Shown here: piece after piece, positions 49,751-59,471 of the stretch | Layout of the letters: each line of letters begins with the position of its first letter | Position numbering within the stretch: the stretch's first letter is position 1 | Notes under the pieces: model-generated | The model's database searches: none | The model's input: only the letters and a program-made list of their open reading frames with translations | Told to the model about the DNA's origin: nothing | Translations under genes and position numbers: made by a program | NCBI GenBank assembly: GCA_040768665.1 | Contig: JAXGMN010000012.1 | Span: 124,001 to 188,000, forward strand | Direction of reading: 5' to 3' | DNA length: 64,000 nucleotides | Origin: JABWBD01 sp040768665 | GTDB taxonomy: Bacteria > Planctomycetota > Planctomycetia > Pirellulales > Thermoguttaceae

Positions 49751-51838
49751 TTAGACCATCATCGTCTTCTGGTACTCGGCCCCGATGCTTCCTTCCCTGC
49801 AGAAAGAGCTGATGGTAAACTCCGCGGAGTGACGGGCCTGGACGTCGAGGGCTTCGGACAGCGGGACCCCGCATGACTCCCTGATGGTTTCGAGGATGGC
49901 CTTTCTGGCCGCTTCCTTGGCCGGGTTGTCAGAGACCGACACGCCGACGTCCGCGGGGATGTCATCGAGAACGCCGTTGTCGATCCTTCTCAACGGCAAG
50001 CCGGCCGCACTGCCGGACGCAAGACGCCAAGCCGTCTGGAGCGATTCGTGCATTGGACCGGCGTAGTCGATCAACCAGCCCACCGCGTCTTTCGCATGCA
50101 CCGGGGTTCCATCCAGCAGCAGGCGGACGAGCTTCGGCCACTGGTTCCGGTTGCTCTTCCGGAACGGCCAGTGGCAACCTTCCATGCCCGGCACCACAGG
50201 GAGTGTCACCTCGGGCATTCCGAGGACCGCGTCGTCGACGGCGACGAGGTAGTGGCAGTGAATCAATAGCTCGAGGAAACCGCCGAGGCAGCGTTTGCCG
50301 CCCACGTACCCCACGGAGACTTCAAACTCGTCGTGGAGCCGCCTGGCTGTGGCCGACCAGGCGGCGGCCACCCGGCGTCCCTCACGCACATCCCCCAGGG
50401 CGGGGAAGAACTCGCTCGTGTCAGCCCCGACCATCTGAGTGGCCAGGTGGAAATCGCCGGTCACGATCACACGAGCGATCCGTTCGGCCTTGAGCCAATC
50501 GATGGCCCGGTTCAATTCAGCATCCACGTCGCTGTTGTAGGTTTCTCGGCCAATGGTGACGACTCCAACATTCCCGTCGTGCTCGGCGTTGACGTACAAC
50601 TGCTGCCATTGGGGGCTGTCGATCTGTTCGAAGACAGCCGGGTACCAGCAGCTCCTGGCGGCTTCGGGGTGGAGACGGTGATAGGCCTCAACGCGCCGGA
50701 TCGCACCGTCGGCCCCTACGCTTCGGATCATGGCGAGGATGCCGCGGCGAAACTGCGCGCAGAGTTCGCCAATCGAATTGATTATCGACAAGTGGCCCCG
50801 GTGCTCGTGGAGCAGAAGGCTGACCATCTGAAACAGCGCGCCCTGGATCCAACTGTTGAAGTCATCCTCGGCCTCGCGATCAAGAGGCCAGTCTACCAGC
50901 GGGCGGAAATGGTCGGGCGGGTACCAATTCTGACCGGTCTCCTTCCGCCGGCAGAGCGCGGGCGTGGGAGTGAACAGCGCCCCGTATTTCTCGCCGAGGT
51001 GGTGCAGACAGGACCACGTAAGAAAAGTCGCTCCTTGAGCGCCGATTACGTCGTGGGCCCTGAAGGGATTCGGCCCGGCCGACTTCCTCACGTACTTGTC
51101 GATCTTCCAGAAGGGCATGTTGGTGGCGTGGTGATATCTGAGGCCCGCCAGCGTCACGCCGCAGAAGAGCACGTCGAGAACGAACGACCAGTCGTCGCTG
51201 ACGGGAACCGGAATCAAGCCCAGCGCCCAGAGAAGTTGCGTGATCGAGGAAGTCTTGTCTTCAACGATCTCCCAGACCTTGTTGATCTCGTGAGGAAAGG
51301 CGGGATGGGCCACGCCCACGCCAAGCTCCGAACTCGGGAAGCCGGAGGTAACCGAACGGATTTCAATCCCTGGAAACGCTTCGCGGAAGAGTCGGTAGTG
51401 AGCTTTCTTGACCTCGAGGACCTCCGGAATCGCTTCCAGGAGAAAACGCGGGCGCCACCTGCCGAGATCGGCCGGGAGACTGGTCCCGTCGTAAGTCACG
51501 CGGACGATATTGCCCATGATCCTGTCGGCCCGTTGTTGGCCGACGGCCTCGACCAGCCTCGGGTAGTGCGGTCCGATACCATCGGCAGTTCTGGGGCGAG
51601 CGAGACTGATGGACTTGACGCCGAAAGGCTCCAGCCTTGCGGTGAGCTGGATCATCTTCCCGGAGCCGACGATCCCATTGGCCCCGGAGATCACCAGCGA
51701 GCCGCGCTCGCCGGGGCCGCCGAACACCCGGTCCACCAGATCGCCGGCATCAACGGGCAACTTTGCGTTGCGAAAAATATCCGTGACCGACCCAAGCCCC
51801 AGGGTTTGGATTGTTGACTGCCTGATCGACTTTGTCAT
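49751..51838 (-). CDS. Bifunctional 3-hydroxyacyl-CoA dehydrogenase / enoyl-CoA hydratase-like protein
   Basis: 695 residues. The N-terminal half is dehydrogenase-like: a Rossmann start GSLVISGANGIVGSGKMIQL and VGVAHPAFPHEINKVWEIVE with the catalytic-type His. The C-terminal third is crotonase-like: GVVTIGRETYNSDVDAELNR, VGADTSEFFPALGDV (oxyanion loop), KRCLGGFLELLIHCHYLVAV with a Glu, and LGMPEVTLPVVPGMEGCHWP with the second Glu. The domain order is dehydrogenase then hydratase, the reverse of FadB. Its ATG overlaps the thiolase stop (TAATG), so the two are translationally coupled and act together in acyl-CoA turnover in the cytoplasm. The Rossmann Gly pattern departs from the classical GAGTMG, so dehydrogenase activity needs proof. 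Confidence 0.82.
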   Translation of the reverse strand: MTKSIRQSTIQTLGLGSVTDIFRNAKLPVDAGDLVDRVFGGPGERGSLVISGANGIVGSGKMIQLTARLEPFGVKSISLARPRTADGIGPHYPRLVEAVGQQRADRIMGNIVRVTYDGTSLPADLGRWRPRFLLEAIPEVLEVKKAHYRLFREAFPGIEIRSVTSGFPSSELGVGVAHPAFPHEINKVWEIVEDKTSSITQLLWALGLIPVPVSDDWSFVLDVLFCGVTLAGLRYHHATNMPFWKIDKYVRKSAGPNPFRAHDVIGAQGATFLTWSCLHHLGEKYGALFTPTPALCRRKETGQNWYPPDHFRPLVDWPLDREAEDDFNSWIQGALFQMVSLLLHEHRGHLSIINSIGELCAQFRRGILAMIRSVGADGAIRRVEAYHRLHPEAARSCWYPAVFEQIDSPQWQQLYVNAEHDGNVGVVTIGRETYNSDVDAELNRAIDWLKAERIARVIVTGDFHLATQMVGADTSEFFPALGDVREGRRVAAAWSATARRLHDEFEVSVGYVGGKRCLGGFLELLIHCHYLVAVDDAVLGMPEVTLPVVPGMEGCHWPFRKSNRNQWPKLVRLLLDGTPVHAKDAVGWLIDYAGPMHESLQTAWRLASGSAAGLPLRRIDNGVLDDIPADVGVSVSDNPAKEAARKAILETIRESCGVPLSEALDVQARHSAEFTISSFCREGSIGAEYQKTMMV

Positions 51839-53049
51839 TACGACTCATCTCCTTCCGTAACTCTGAGGAGGGCTGCGATGCCCACGTCGCCTGCAGCGCA
51901 ACCCAGCACGAGCACGAGCCCGCCCCCCAAATCCACTGCTTCCTCCAAACCTTCAATCAGCATCCTGGTAAGGGTGGGGCCCTGGGGATGCCCCCAAACC
52001 AGCGAACAGCCGGTCTTATTGGCCTTGCGCCAGTCGTAACCCAAAACTTTGGAAAAAATAGCGTCGTTGATAGCGAACGGGTTGTGGCTCTTGACTACTG
52101 CGATGTCGGCCATCGTGAAACCGGTCTTGGCGAGCAGTTTCTGCACGGCAAGCGTCGGGGCCTCCGGCATCAGCGCCGGATGGGTTCTCGTCTCGGCTTT
52201 CGCGACAAACTGAATGACGATCTCCGGCCTCGGGCTGAGCTCCCTGGCCTTCTGGGCGGTCGTCACCAGCAGCGTCGCCATTCCATCCGAAGCATGCGTT
52301 TGGGTCCCGGTCGTCACGCAGGCGTCCAGCTCACGCATCTGGCGCAGGGCGTCCAAGGTCAGCCTGCGAACCCCCAGATCATCCGCGATGCGACCCAGAG
52401 AGCGGCCTTGAACATTCAACACTTCGAGCGGCACGAGCACCCGATCGAGAAAGCCGGATGCCTTGGTGTCGAAATACTGCTGGTACCGGCAGAAGGCGAT
52501 GTCCTCCACCTCCCTTCGGTCAAGGCGGTACTTCCGGGCGGCATTGCCGGCCGTGACCATCATCGCCTGTCCCGCGGCCGGGTCGAATCCGAAGTTGTCC
52601 CACACGTCGCTGAGAGCCATCGTCCGTTGATGCGCCCGCCGTTCCGGGAACACGCCCACGGGCGAATCGCTCGTCCGGTCGAAGGTTAAAACCCCTACGA
52701 CGTCGTTGGCCCCACTCTGGACTTCCGCCGCGGCCACGACGACGGCCTGGAGCCCGGTTGCGCAGGCCTGTTCCATGTGAAATCCCGGGATGCGTTGTCC
52801 CAGGCAGCTTGCCACCAGCGGCGCATTCCAGAACTTCCAGTGCCACGGCACGGTGGAGCCAATGATCAGGTAGTCCAGCTCGCTGTTCGGGACTTTTCTG
52901 ATTCCAAGGATGCGGTTCATCGCCTCGCCGGCAAACTGGCCGATGTTGACCTCCGCCAGCGCCGAAGTCTGCCACGCAGGGAAGAAGCTGCTCCCCCAGG
53001 TCCCGTACGGGATCCTGGCATTGGGGAACAACACGACATTCTCTTTCAT
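51838..53049 (-). CDS. Thiolase (acetyl-CoA acyltransferase family)
   Basis: 403 residues from the ATG at 53049, preceded by GGAGGAGG; an upstream ATG at 53070 lacks an RBS. The acylated Cys is in FHMEQACATGLQAVVVAAAE. The His region is VKSHNPFAINDAIFSK and the second Cys is in LVLGCAAGDVGIAAL. SSFFPAWQTSALAEVNIGQF at the start departs from housekeeping thiolases (RTP-x-G-x2-GG), so it is a distinct subfamily. The reaction is thiolytic cleavage or condensation of acyl-CoAs. It is the first gene of a coupled pair with the dehydrogenase/hydratase. No acyl-CoA dehydrogenase is in the window. Confidence 0.9.
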   Translation of the reverse strand: MKENVVLFPNARIPYGTWGSSFFPAWQTSALAEVNIGQFAGEAMNRILGIRKVPNSELDYLIIGSTVPWHWKFWNAPLVASCLGQRIPGFHMEQACATGLQAVVVAAAEVQSGANDVVGVLTFDRTSDSPVGVFPERRAHQRTMALSDVWDNFGFDPAAGQAMMVTAGNAARKYRLDRREVEDIAFCRYQQYFDTKASGFLDRVLVPLEVLNVQGRSLGRIADDLGVRRLTLDALRQMRELDACVTTGTQTHASDGMATLLVTTAQKARELSPRPEIVIQFVAKAETRTHPALMPEAPTLAVQKLLAKTGFTMADIAVVKSHNPFAINDAIFSKVLGYDWRKANKTGCSLVWGHPQGPTLTRMLIEGLEEAVDLGGGLVLVLGCAAGDVGIAALLRVTEGDES

Positions 53050-53861
53050 CAATCCCTCCTCCGAAAACAACGCGACGAACGACTTGACGACTCACGTGAG
53101 AGGCCACGGCATGTGACCAGGTGAACTGCGGAACAGGTGCTGCCGGCCGTGACCAGATGAGTCAGCGCCTACAGGATCGCTGGACTTCTTTGCCGGCCGT
53201 TTTGATGCCCCCGCGGGGCGGCAGGTTGGCGCAATTCGACAGGCAGTAGTGTAGCAGGATGCCCGCGGACAATGCAAGATGCGGATCCTCCGAGAGCCTA
53301 TCCCAAAAGCTCGCGAGGAGAAGGGGATAGGCACATTTTGCTGCGAAGACTCCGCAAAATGCGCCAGCCTTCGACGGTTGTGGGATAGGCTCTGGACGCT
53401 TTGCGAGTACCCGTTGTGGTGTAACAGACGCACTGCCGGACCGGACAACATCGCCACTCCTCGGGCACATCGACACCGAGAGTCGGACCTTGTGTTCGTG
53501 CGTTCATTCAAGGATCGACAATGCCGGTCGGCGAGTCGCCGGACTGTGAACCATGAACGTGCAAACCAAACACGAGAACGGAAACCGGTCTGCTAAAAAG
53601 ACGTTGCACGGGCACAGCGAGGTCCTTGCGCCCCTCCGAAAGACGGAATAGACCCATCTTGTGGGGGGGGCCAAGTCGATTTCCCGCCGGCGTTTGGCCT
53701 CCTCGCACGGGCTCGGCGAGCGGTGTCGGAACAGATGTCGCCTTTTTTTCGTGCCATGATGGCTCGTCGGTAGTATCATGAATCGGTACGGCCTTGTTTC
53801 GAGCATACCGCGGGGCCCCGCCGCGGCAGCGTTCTCCTTCTTTGGATTCCAAGGGCATTCC
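53050..53861. other. 812-bp divergent intergenic region
   Basis: It separates the thiolase operon (minus) from a propeller gene (plus). It holds the inverted-repeat element at 53293-53393. Near the plus-strand gene a T7 run and a TAGTAT -10 candidate (53771-53776) are seen, without a clear -35. Open frames here on both strands lack RBS and family pattern, so I call no gene. Confidence 0.5.
53293..53393. repeat. 101-bp inverted-repeat element
   Basis: The ends AGAGCCTATCCCA and TGGGATAGGCTCT are exact reverse complements; the interior has a second inverted pair GCACATTTTGC and GCAAAATGCGC. It is non-coding and resembles a small MITE or REP unit. Confidence 0.75.
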
Positions 53862-55367
53862 ATGACGCGGCTATCAACCCTCGGTTTTTTCGCGTGGATC
53901 AGTGTATTCGGTCTCGGCAACCAGGTGATCGCCGCCTTTCCAGGGATCATCAATCAACAGGTTGCCGCCGCACACGGGCTGACCCGCGCCTGGTACTCCC
54001 AGATTGAAATGGACAGCGGCAGCGGGCGAGTCGCCCATATGGTCCTTGCGGGCGATACTCTCTTCGTTCAGACCGACAACGCCGTGCTCCATGCGCTCGG
54101 GGCCGAGACGGGCCGGACGCTTTGGGTCCAGCGGGTCGGTTCGGCGAGTCATCCCACCATGCCGGCCGCGGCGAAAGGCGATTACGTGGCCGTGATCAAC
54201 GGCTCAACGCTCTATGTGCTCAACCGGTTCAACGGCGACCTGCTGTGGAAGAAGCAGGTCGAGCACGTTCCCGGAGCGGGAGCGGCGCTGAGCGATCGCT
54301 ACGTCTACGTGCCAATGGTGAACGGGCTGGTTGTTGCCTATCGGCTTCGGCCCGCCGACGACCCGGTCGCGAAGCTCCGACAGGAACAGAACGTGGAACT
54401 CACTGCGGAAGAGCGGGAATCGGCTGAAGTGGAACGGATCTCCGGTGTTCGGATCTCGCAGGAGACAATCCCGCCGCTGGTCTGTACATCCTACGGCCAG
54501 GTCCTCGTTCCGCCTCTGGTCACCAGCGAGGGCGAACTGACCGAAAACGTGGCATGGACCACTAGTCGCGGGTATCTGTTCGTGGGACAACTCGATAGCG
54601 AGGGGGAACGGTTCGCTCCGCAGTACCGACTGGCGACCAACGGTCCTATCACTTCCCAGCCGGCTTATCTGCCTGTCGATGCCAACGTGGCTGGCGATTC
54701 CGCCGTGATCTACGGCGCGTCCGAAGATGGGTTCGTCTATGCGCTTCGCGAAAGCGACGGCCAGTTGCTTTGGAGGTTTTCGACGGGCGAGCCGATCATC
54801 GAGCAAACGGTGGTTATTGGCTTTCAAGTGTTCGTCCCGACGCAAACGGGCGCCATGTACTGTCTGGATGCCAAGACGGGAAAGGAACTCTGGTCGGCGT
54901 CAGGGATCCGCCGGTTTCTTTGTGCTAGCAAGGATCGCATCTATGTTGCCGACAAAATCGGACGAGTGATTGTGCTCAACGCGAAGGCCGGCACCCGCTT
55001 GGATACGCTGCAGCTCAGCAGCCTGCCGGTCCAAATGACCAACCAGCAGAATGACCGGTTGTACGTGGCCAGTCCTACCGGGCTGGTGCAATCGCTTCAC
55101 GAGATCGGACTGCCCCAGCCCGTGCCTCATCGCCAGTTGGTTGTCGCCGAACAGAAGAAGGAGGCCGGTGCGAAAGAGGTCGAGGCCAAGCAGGCAGAGC
55201 AACCGGCAGCCGACAGTCCCTTCGGCGCTCCGCAGAACCAGGATGAGGATAATCCGTTCGGCGGCGGCGCCATGCAGCAGCCGGACGCGAATCCTTTCGG
55301 GGCGGCAGCTCCGGCGGAAAACAACCCGTTCGGCGCGGCCCCGGCGGGTGATAATCCGTTCAATTAG
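53862..55367 (+). CDS. Exported PQQ-type beta-propeller protein with NPFG-repeat tail
   Basis: 501 residues from the ATG at 53862 (AAGGG upstream), with signal peptide MTRLSTLGFFAWISVFGLGN. BamB-like blades: DTLFVQTDNAVLHALGAETG, LYVLNRFNGDLLWKKQV, EDGFVYALRESDGQLLWRFS and MYCLDAKTGKELWSASG. After about residue 420 comes a coiled, acidic linker (EQKKEAGAKEVEAKQAEQ) and a tail with five Asn/Ser-Pro-Phe-Gly/Asn motifs (SPFG, NPFG, NPFG, NPFG, NPFN). The tail is probably disordered and may bind a partner. The propeller should be outside the cytoplasm. The exact role is unknown. Confidence 0.88.
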   Translation: MTRLSTLGFFAWISVFGLGNQVIAAFPGIINQQVAAAHGLTRAWYSQIEMDSGSGRVAHMVLAGDTLFVQTDNAVLHALGAETGRTLWVQRVGSASHPTMPAAAKGDYVAVINGSTLYVLNRFNGDLLWKKQVEHVPGAGAALSDRYVYVPMVNGLVVAYRLRPADDPVAKLRQEQNVELTAEERESAEVERISGVRISQETIPPLVCTSYGQVLVPPLVTSEGELTENVAWTTSRGYLFVGQLDSEGERFAPQYRLATNGPITSQPAYLPVDANVAGDSAVIYGASEDGFVYALRESDGQLLWRFSTGEPIIEQTVVIGFQVFVPTQTGAMYCLDAKTGKELWSASGIRRFLCASKDRIYVADKIGRVIVLNAKAGTRLDTLQLSSLPVQMTNQQNDRLYVASPTGLVQSLHEIGLPQPVPHRQLVVAEQKKEAGAKEVEAKQAEQPAADSPFGAPQNQDEDNPFGGGAMQQPDANPFGAAAPAENNPFGAAPAGDNPFN

Positions 55368-55420
55368 CGTGGGCGCAGGGGCTCATTTTCAGCAGGCTGT
55401 GATCGCGTGCGCGGACGGGT

Positions 55421-56002
55421 CTATTGCGGGAAACGACGGCGAACAATCTCCTGCACCTCGGAAAGCCACGTCTGCCGCTGCTCGGGAGTGCTCATCACCA
55501 TCGACTCAAAATTCCGCCGCTCGAAATCGCTCAACCCGCAGAAGTCGAAGACGCAAATCTTCCACCAGTTTTCCAGGGGGTCCCCGAACCACTGCAGTTC
55601 CACGTCTCGGGGGGTATTCGAAGTGGTGAAAACCTGAGCCGTTTTCCCCTTAAGAAAGCCATTGATCGCCCCTCCGGCGGCGAACTCATAGGCCACGCCC
55701 TGCCGGAAGACGCGGTCGATCCAGCCTTTAAGCACGGCGGGCAATTGGCCCCACCAGTTCGGATGCACAATCACGTAACCATCCGCCGAGAGGACTTCGT
55801 CGCAGTGCTGCTTCACGGCGGGTGGCAATTCCGCCTGCTTCGGAATCTCGTGCTGCGGCAGAATCGGGTCGAACTGCTCGTCGTAGAGATCGTGGTACAC
55901 GACCTCGTGGCCCGCGGATTTCAGCGTTTGGATTGCGGTTTCCGCAATGGCATGGCAGAAACTTCCCTTGGCCTGGTGGCCGATGACGACGAGCACTTTC
56001 AT
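55421..56002 (-). CDS. NAD(P)H-dependent flavodoxin-fold oxidoreductase (quinone reductase-like)
   Basis: 193 residues, AGGAG upstream. The start MKVLVVIGHQAKGSFCHAIA is the flavin phosphate-binding loop of the NQO/KefF group. Other landmarks are DLYDEQFDPILPQHEI, YVIVHPNWWGQLPAVLKGWI with the family PxWW-x2-PA-x2-KGW, and DRVFRQGVAYEF. It reduces quinones or similar with FMN or FAD. The length is normal. It lies 129 bases after glycogen phosphorylase on the same strand but may have its own promoter. Confidence 0.93.
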   Translation of the reverse strand: MKVLVVIGHQAKGSFCHAIAETAIQTLKSAGHEVVYHDLYDEQFDPILPQHEIPKQAELPPAVKQHCDEVLSADGYVIVHPNWWGQLPAVLKGWIDRVFRQGVAYEFAAGGAINGFLKGKTAQVFTTSNTPRDVELQWFGDPLENWWKICVFDFCGLSDFERRNFESMVMSTPEQRQTWLSEVQEIVRRRFPQ

Positions 56003-56131
56003 GGTTGTGGTCTCCTTGATCTCTTCGTCAACGATTTCGGGCGCCGTGGCAACCTCCTTCGGGGTCCGTTGCGGCTGCCGGGACGCGTAGCTAACAAGCG
56101 ACCGTGTACGAAAATCCGACGACGGCGGGCA

Positions 56132-58330
56132 TCAGTAGATGTTCATGTCGACGCTCAGACCGCCGGCTGCGGGCAGGTACGCATGCAGCACATAATCGGC
56201 AACCATGCGGTGGGAGCTGAACCGCCAGGCAAGCGAGCTGATCGAGTTCATCATTCGCTTGATCCAATGTCGCGGCAGACCGTCGATATCCCGGTCGTAG
56301 TAGAGCGGGATCACCTCGTTTTCCAGAGTCTCGTAGAGATATTGGCCGTCGCGCTGGTCGGTTACCGTATCTTGAACGTGGCTCCGTCCCCGCCCGATGG
56401 CGAAACCGTTGCTGCCGTCGTAGGCTTCCGCCCACCAGCCGTCGAGGATCGACAGATTCAAGGCACCGTTGAGCACCGCCTTTTGTCCGCTGGTTCCTGA
56501 GGCTTCCAGAGGACGGCGCGGATTGTTCAGCCACACGTCGACGCCTTGGACCAGGTGCCGACAAACGTTGATGTCGTAATCCTCAATGAAGGCAATCCGG
56601 TTGGCGAATCGAGAGTCGAATCGCAGATTCGCGATCTTCTGGATCAGTTCCTTGCCGCCCTGGTCCGCCGGATGCGCCTTGCCGGCGAAAATGATCTGGA
56701 TCGGGCGATCGGGGTCGTTCACGAGCGCCGCCAACCGCTCCAGCTCGCCGAGAACCAGGTCGGCACGTTTGTAGGTGGCGAACCGCCGGGCGAAGCCGAT
56801 CGTCAGCACGTTGGGATCGAGCATGCTGCGGGCGATTTCCACCGCCTCGTCGCTTTCGCCGCGGCGACGGCACTGGCGGCTCACGCGCCGGCGGACGAAG
56901 GATAAGAGCAGGTTTTTTAGAGCGTGGTGGGTTTCCCACAGTTCGCCCGGGTCCACGTTGTGAATCCCCTGCCAGATCTGGGGTTCGCCCAGGCGGTTGT
57001 GCCAGTCGGGCGGAAACTGCCGGTCGTAAAGCTGCTGCATCTGCCAGGCGAGCCAACTGGGAATGTGCACGCCGTTGGTGATATGCCCGATGGGAATCTC
57101 CTCCTCCACCCGCCACGGCCAAAGATGCGCCCACATGCGACGTGATACGTGGCCGTGGATCGCACTGACGGCATTGGCCCGCCGCGAAAGCTTCAGCCCC
57201 AGAACCGTCATGCAGAACGTTTCGTGCTCGTTCTTTGGTTCGACGCGGCCAAGGCTCATCAATTGCTCTTGAGAAATCCCCAACTCATCACGAAGCGGGC
57301 CGAGGTGCTCTTCGATCAAACCACTGTTGAACCGGTCGTGTCCGGCCGGGACCGGGGTGTGCGTCGTGAACACGGTGCACTGGGCGACCTCCCGAAGGGC
57401 TTCATCGAAGGGGCGGCCGTCTTCTTTCATGCGCTCGCGGATCGCCTCGAGGGTGGCAAACGCGCTGTGGCCTTCATTGAGGTGGTGGACGCCCGGAGAG
57501 ATTCCCAAGGCACGCAACGCCCGGACGCCCCCGACGCCGGCAACCAGTTCCTGGCGGATTCGCGTGCGATTGTCGCCTCCGTACAGGCGGCTCGTAAGCT
57601 CGCGATCCTCGGGGCTGTTGCCGTTGACATCGCAGTCCAAAAGATACAGCCGGACCCTGCCGACTCGCATCAGCCACACCTTGGCAAACAAGCGGCCCGT
57701 ACGGGTCTGGATCTCGACAGTGATCGGTTCTCCGTCCGGTCCGCAGGCCGGCTCCATCGGAAGGTTCTCGACCTTCGTATCGAGGTACTCTTCCTGCTGC
57801 CAGCCGCTCATGTCCAGGTGCTGCTTGAAATAGCCTTGGTCATAGAACAGACCGATGGCCACCAAGGGCACTCCCAGGCCGCTGGCGCTCTTGATGTGGT
57901 CTCCGGAAAGGACCCCCAACCCGCCGGAGTAGACCGGGATCGACTCGTGGACACCAAACTCCAGGGAGAAGTAGGCCACCGGCTTGGAACCGAGCACACC
58001 CGCGTTGGTTTTCCCCCACAGGGGTATCTCGCTCACGTATTCCTTCAGACGCCGATACGCATGATTGATCCGACTATAGAGAACCAACTCGGCCGCCCGC
58101 ATCTCGAGCCGCTCCGGTGTAAACTCTTTAAGTAGGGCGATCGGGTTGTGGTCCAACTGCCGCCAGCGAATGGGGTCGAGGTCGCGGAACAAATTGATGA
58201 CTTCAGGATGCCAGCTCCACCAGAGATTCCTGGCCAGCGCGGTGCATTTGTCGTACATGGTCTCGGCCGACAGCCCAATTATGCTGGCGGGGCTAACGGC
58301 GGGGGAGGGTGGGGCGTCGGTTTGACTCAT
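56132..58330 (-). CDS. glgP: Alpha-glucan (glycogen) phosphorylase, DUF3417-containing form
   Basis: 732 residues of the shorter GT35 type. The N-terminal DUF3417 part has LARNLWWSWHPEVINLFRDL. The body has VAYFSLEFGVHESIPVYSGG, LGVLSGDHIKSASGLGVPLV, GVHHLNEGHSAFATLEAI and TTHTPVPAGHDRF. The C-terminal part has IGFARRFATYKRADLVLGEL, FAGKAHPADQGGKELI and EASGTSGQKAVLNGALNLSI, with the Lys that binds pyridoxal phosphate. It releases glucose-1-phosphate from glycogen or maltodextrin in the cytoplasm. It is divergent from cysC; the 234 bases between are AT-rich around 58440-58480 and should hold both promoters. Confidence 0.95.
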   Translation of the reverse strand: MSQTDAPPSPAVSPASIIGLSAETMYDKCTALARNLWWSWHPEVINLFRDLDPIRWRQLDHNPIALLKEFTPERLEMRAAELVLYSRINHAYRRLKEYVSEIPLWGKTNAGVLGSKPVAYFSLEFGVHESIPVYSGGLGVLSGDHIKSASGLGVPLVAIGLFYDQGYFKQHLDMSGWQQEEYLDTKVENLPMEPACGPDGEPITVEIQTRTGRLFAKVWLMRVGRVRLYLLDCDVNGNSPEDRELTSRLYGGDNRTRIRQELVAGVGGVRALRALGISPGVHHLNEGHSAFATLEAIRERMKEDGRPFDEALREVAQCTVFTTHTPVPAGHDRFNSGLIEEHLGPLRDELGISQEQLMSLGRVEPKNEHETFCMTVLGLKLSRRANAVSAIHGHVSRRMWAHLWPWRVEEEIPIGHITNGVHIPSWLAWQMQQLYDRQFPPDWHNRLGEPQIWQGIHNVDPGELWETHHALKNLLLSFVRRRVSRQCRRRGESDEAVEIARSMLDPNVLTIGFARRFATYKRADLVLGELERLAALVNDPDRPIQIIFAGKAHPADQGGKELIQKIANLRFDSRFANRIAFIEDYDINVCRHLVQGVDVWLNNPRRPLEASGTSGQKAVLNGALNLSILDGWWAEAYDGSNGFAIGRGRSHVQDTVTDQRDGQYLYETLENEVIPLYYDRDIDGLPRHWIKRMMNSISSLAWRFSSHRMVADYVLHAYLPAAGGLSVDMNIY

Positions 58331-58564
58331 GGTAGGAACCTAACTGCAGTTCATCACGAATGATCTAAGGAAGGCCATTATAGCGGGGGCCGGAAATCGC
58401 GGCGACCCCATTGTGGACCAGCCGCGACCCAAGGTAACATACATAGCTTACATTTTTGACAACCGAGAGTAATAATAACGCCGATTTGCCAGCGCCACCG
58501 CATATTGGCACGCAGGCCGGCTTGCTTGACTGCACCCTACGTACATCCAGGAGCAATACCCCCG

Positions 58565-59236
58565 ATGACCCACGATCCCCACGTTCAGGTCCATTGGCAC
58601 GAACACGCCGTCGTTCGCCAACAGCGCGAGCAACTAAACGGGCACAGGGGCTGCGTGGTTTGGTTCACGGGGCTAAGCGCGTGCGGCAAGAGTACTGTCG
58701 CGAATCTGGTCGACCACAAGCTCCATTCGATGGGGGGCCACAGTTTCGTGCTCGATGGTGACAATATCCGCCATGGTCTGAATGCCGGCCCTGGTATACT
58801 CCGAGAGCTGCATGGCGAAGAGTTTGCCAAGCGGTTCGGCCTTGGTTTTTCCGCTCAGGACCGTGAAGAGAACATCCGCCGAATCGGAGCAGTGGCAAAA
58901 CTTTTCGCGGAAGCGGGGATTGTGGCCATCACCGCCTTCATTAGCCCTTACCGCGTAGATCGCAACCGCGTTCGTGCATCGCTCGCGAAGGGCGACTTTG
59001 TTGAGGTCTTCGTTCATGCCCCCCTGGAGGTGTGCGAAGCACGTGACCCTAAGGGACTATATAAGAAGGCTCGCGCGGGGGAGCTTAAAGGCTTTACCGG
59101 CGTCGATGACCCCTACGAAGAGCCACAGTCACCCGAATTGGTCCTTGATGCTGCATCGAAATCTGCGGAGCAGTTGGCCGACGAAGTCATCCACTATCTG
59201 CGGTCGTCCGGGAAGATCGGCACAGGTGAATCCTGA
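58565..59236 (+). CDS. cysC: Adenylylsulfate (APS) kinase
   Basis: 223 residues from the ATG at 58565 (AGGAG upstream); the frame is open 20 codons earlier without an RBS. Walker A: WFTGLSACGKSTVANLVDHK. APS kinase signatures: LDGDNIRHGLNAGPG, FSAQDREENIRRIGAVAKLF, AFISPYRVDRNRVR and LEVCEARDPKGLYKKARAGE. It phosphorylates APS to PAPS. The enzyme may supply PAPS for sulfation or assimilation; no ATP sulfurylase gene is next to it. It is divergent from glgP. The length is slightly above the usual 200 because of the N-terminal extension. Confidence 0.95.
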   Translation: MTHDPHVQVHWHEHAVVRQQREQLNGHRGCVVWFTGLSACGKSTVANLVDHKLHSMGGHSFVLDGDNIRHGLNAGPGILRELHGEEFAKRFGLGFSAQDREENIRRIGAVAKLFAEAGIVAITAFISPYRVDRNRVRASLAKGDFVEVFVHAPLEVCEARDPKGLYKKARAGELKGFTGVDDPYEEPQSPELVLDAASKSAEQLADEVIHYLRSSGKIGTGES

Positions 59237-59302
59237 ACCAGGATCGGTTGCCATCAAGGCCATTTGTCGCGGATATTACCGTGCATCACCCGACGAAGGG
59301 GG

Positions 59303-59332
59303 TTGACGGAATCTCGGCGCACGTGTTATTGT
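59303..59332 (+). promoter_or_regulatory. Predicted promoter upstream of the BON-domain genes
   Basis: TTGACG at 59303-59308, an 18-base spacer and TATTGT at 59327-59332. It gives a leader of about 130 bases before the first BON gene. Confidence 0.5.
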
Positions 59333-59471
59333 GAGGCGAAGCTTGCAGTGCTGGCGTTTCACGGCCTGTCCGCTGACGGATACGGCTTGCCTAAGAGTTG
59401 CTTGTTTGAGGACAGGCTGCCAGGGTCCGACTGCGGCTGAGAGAACCTGCCAAGGAAAGGCTGCCAGACTC

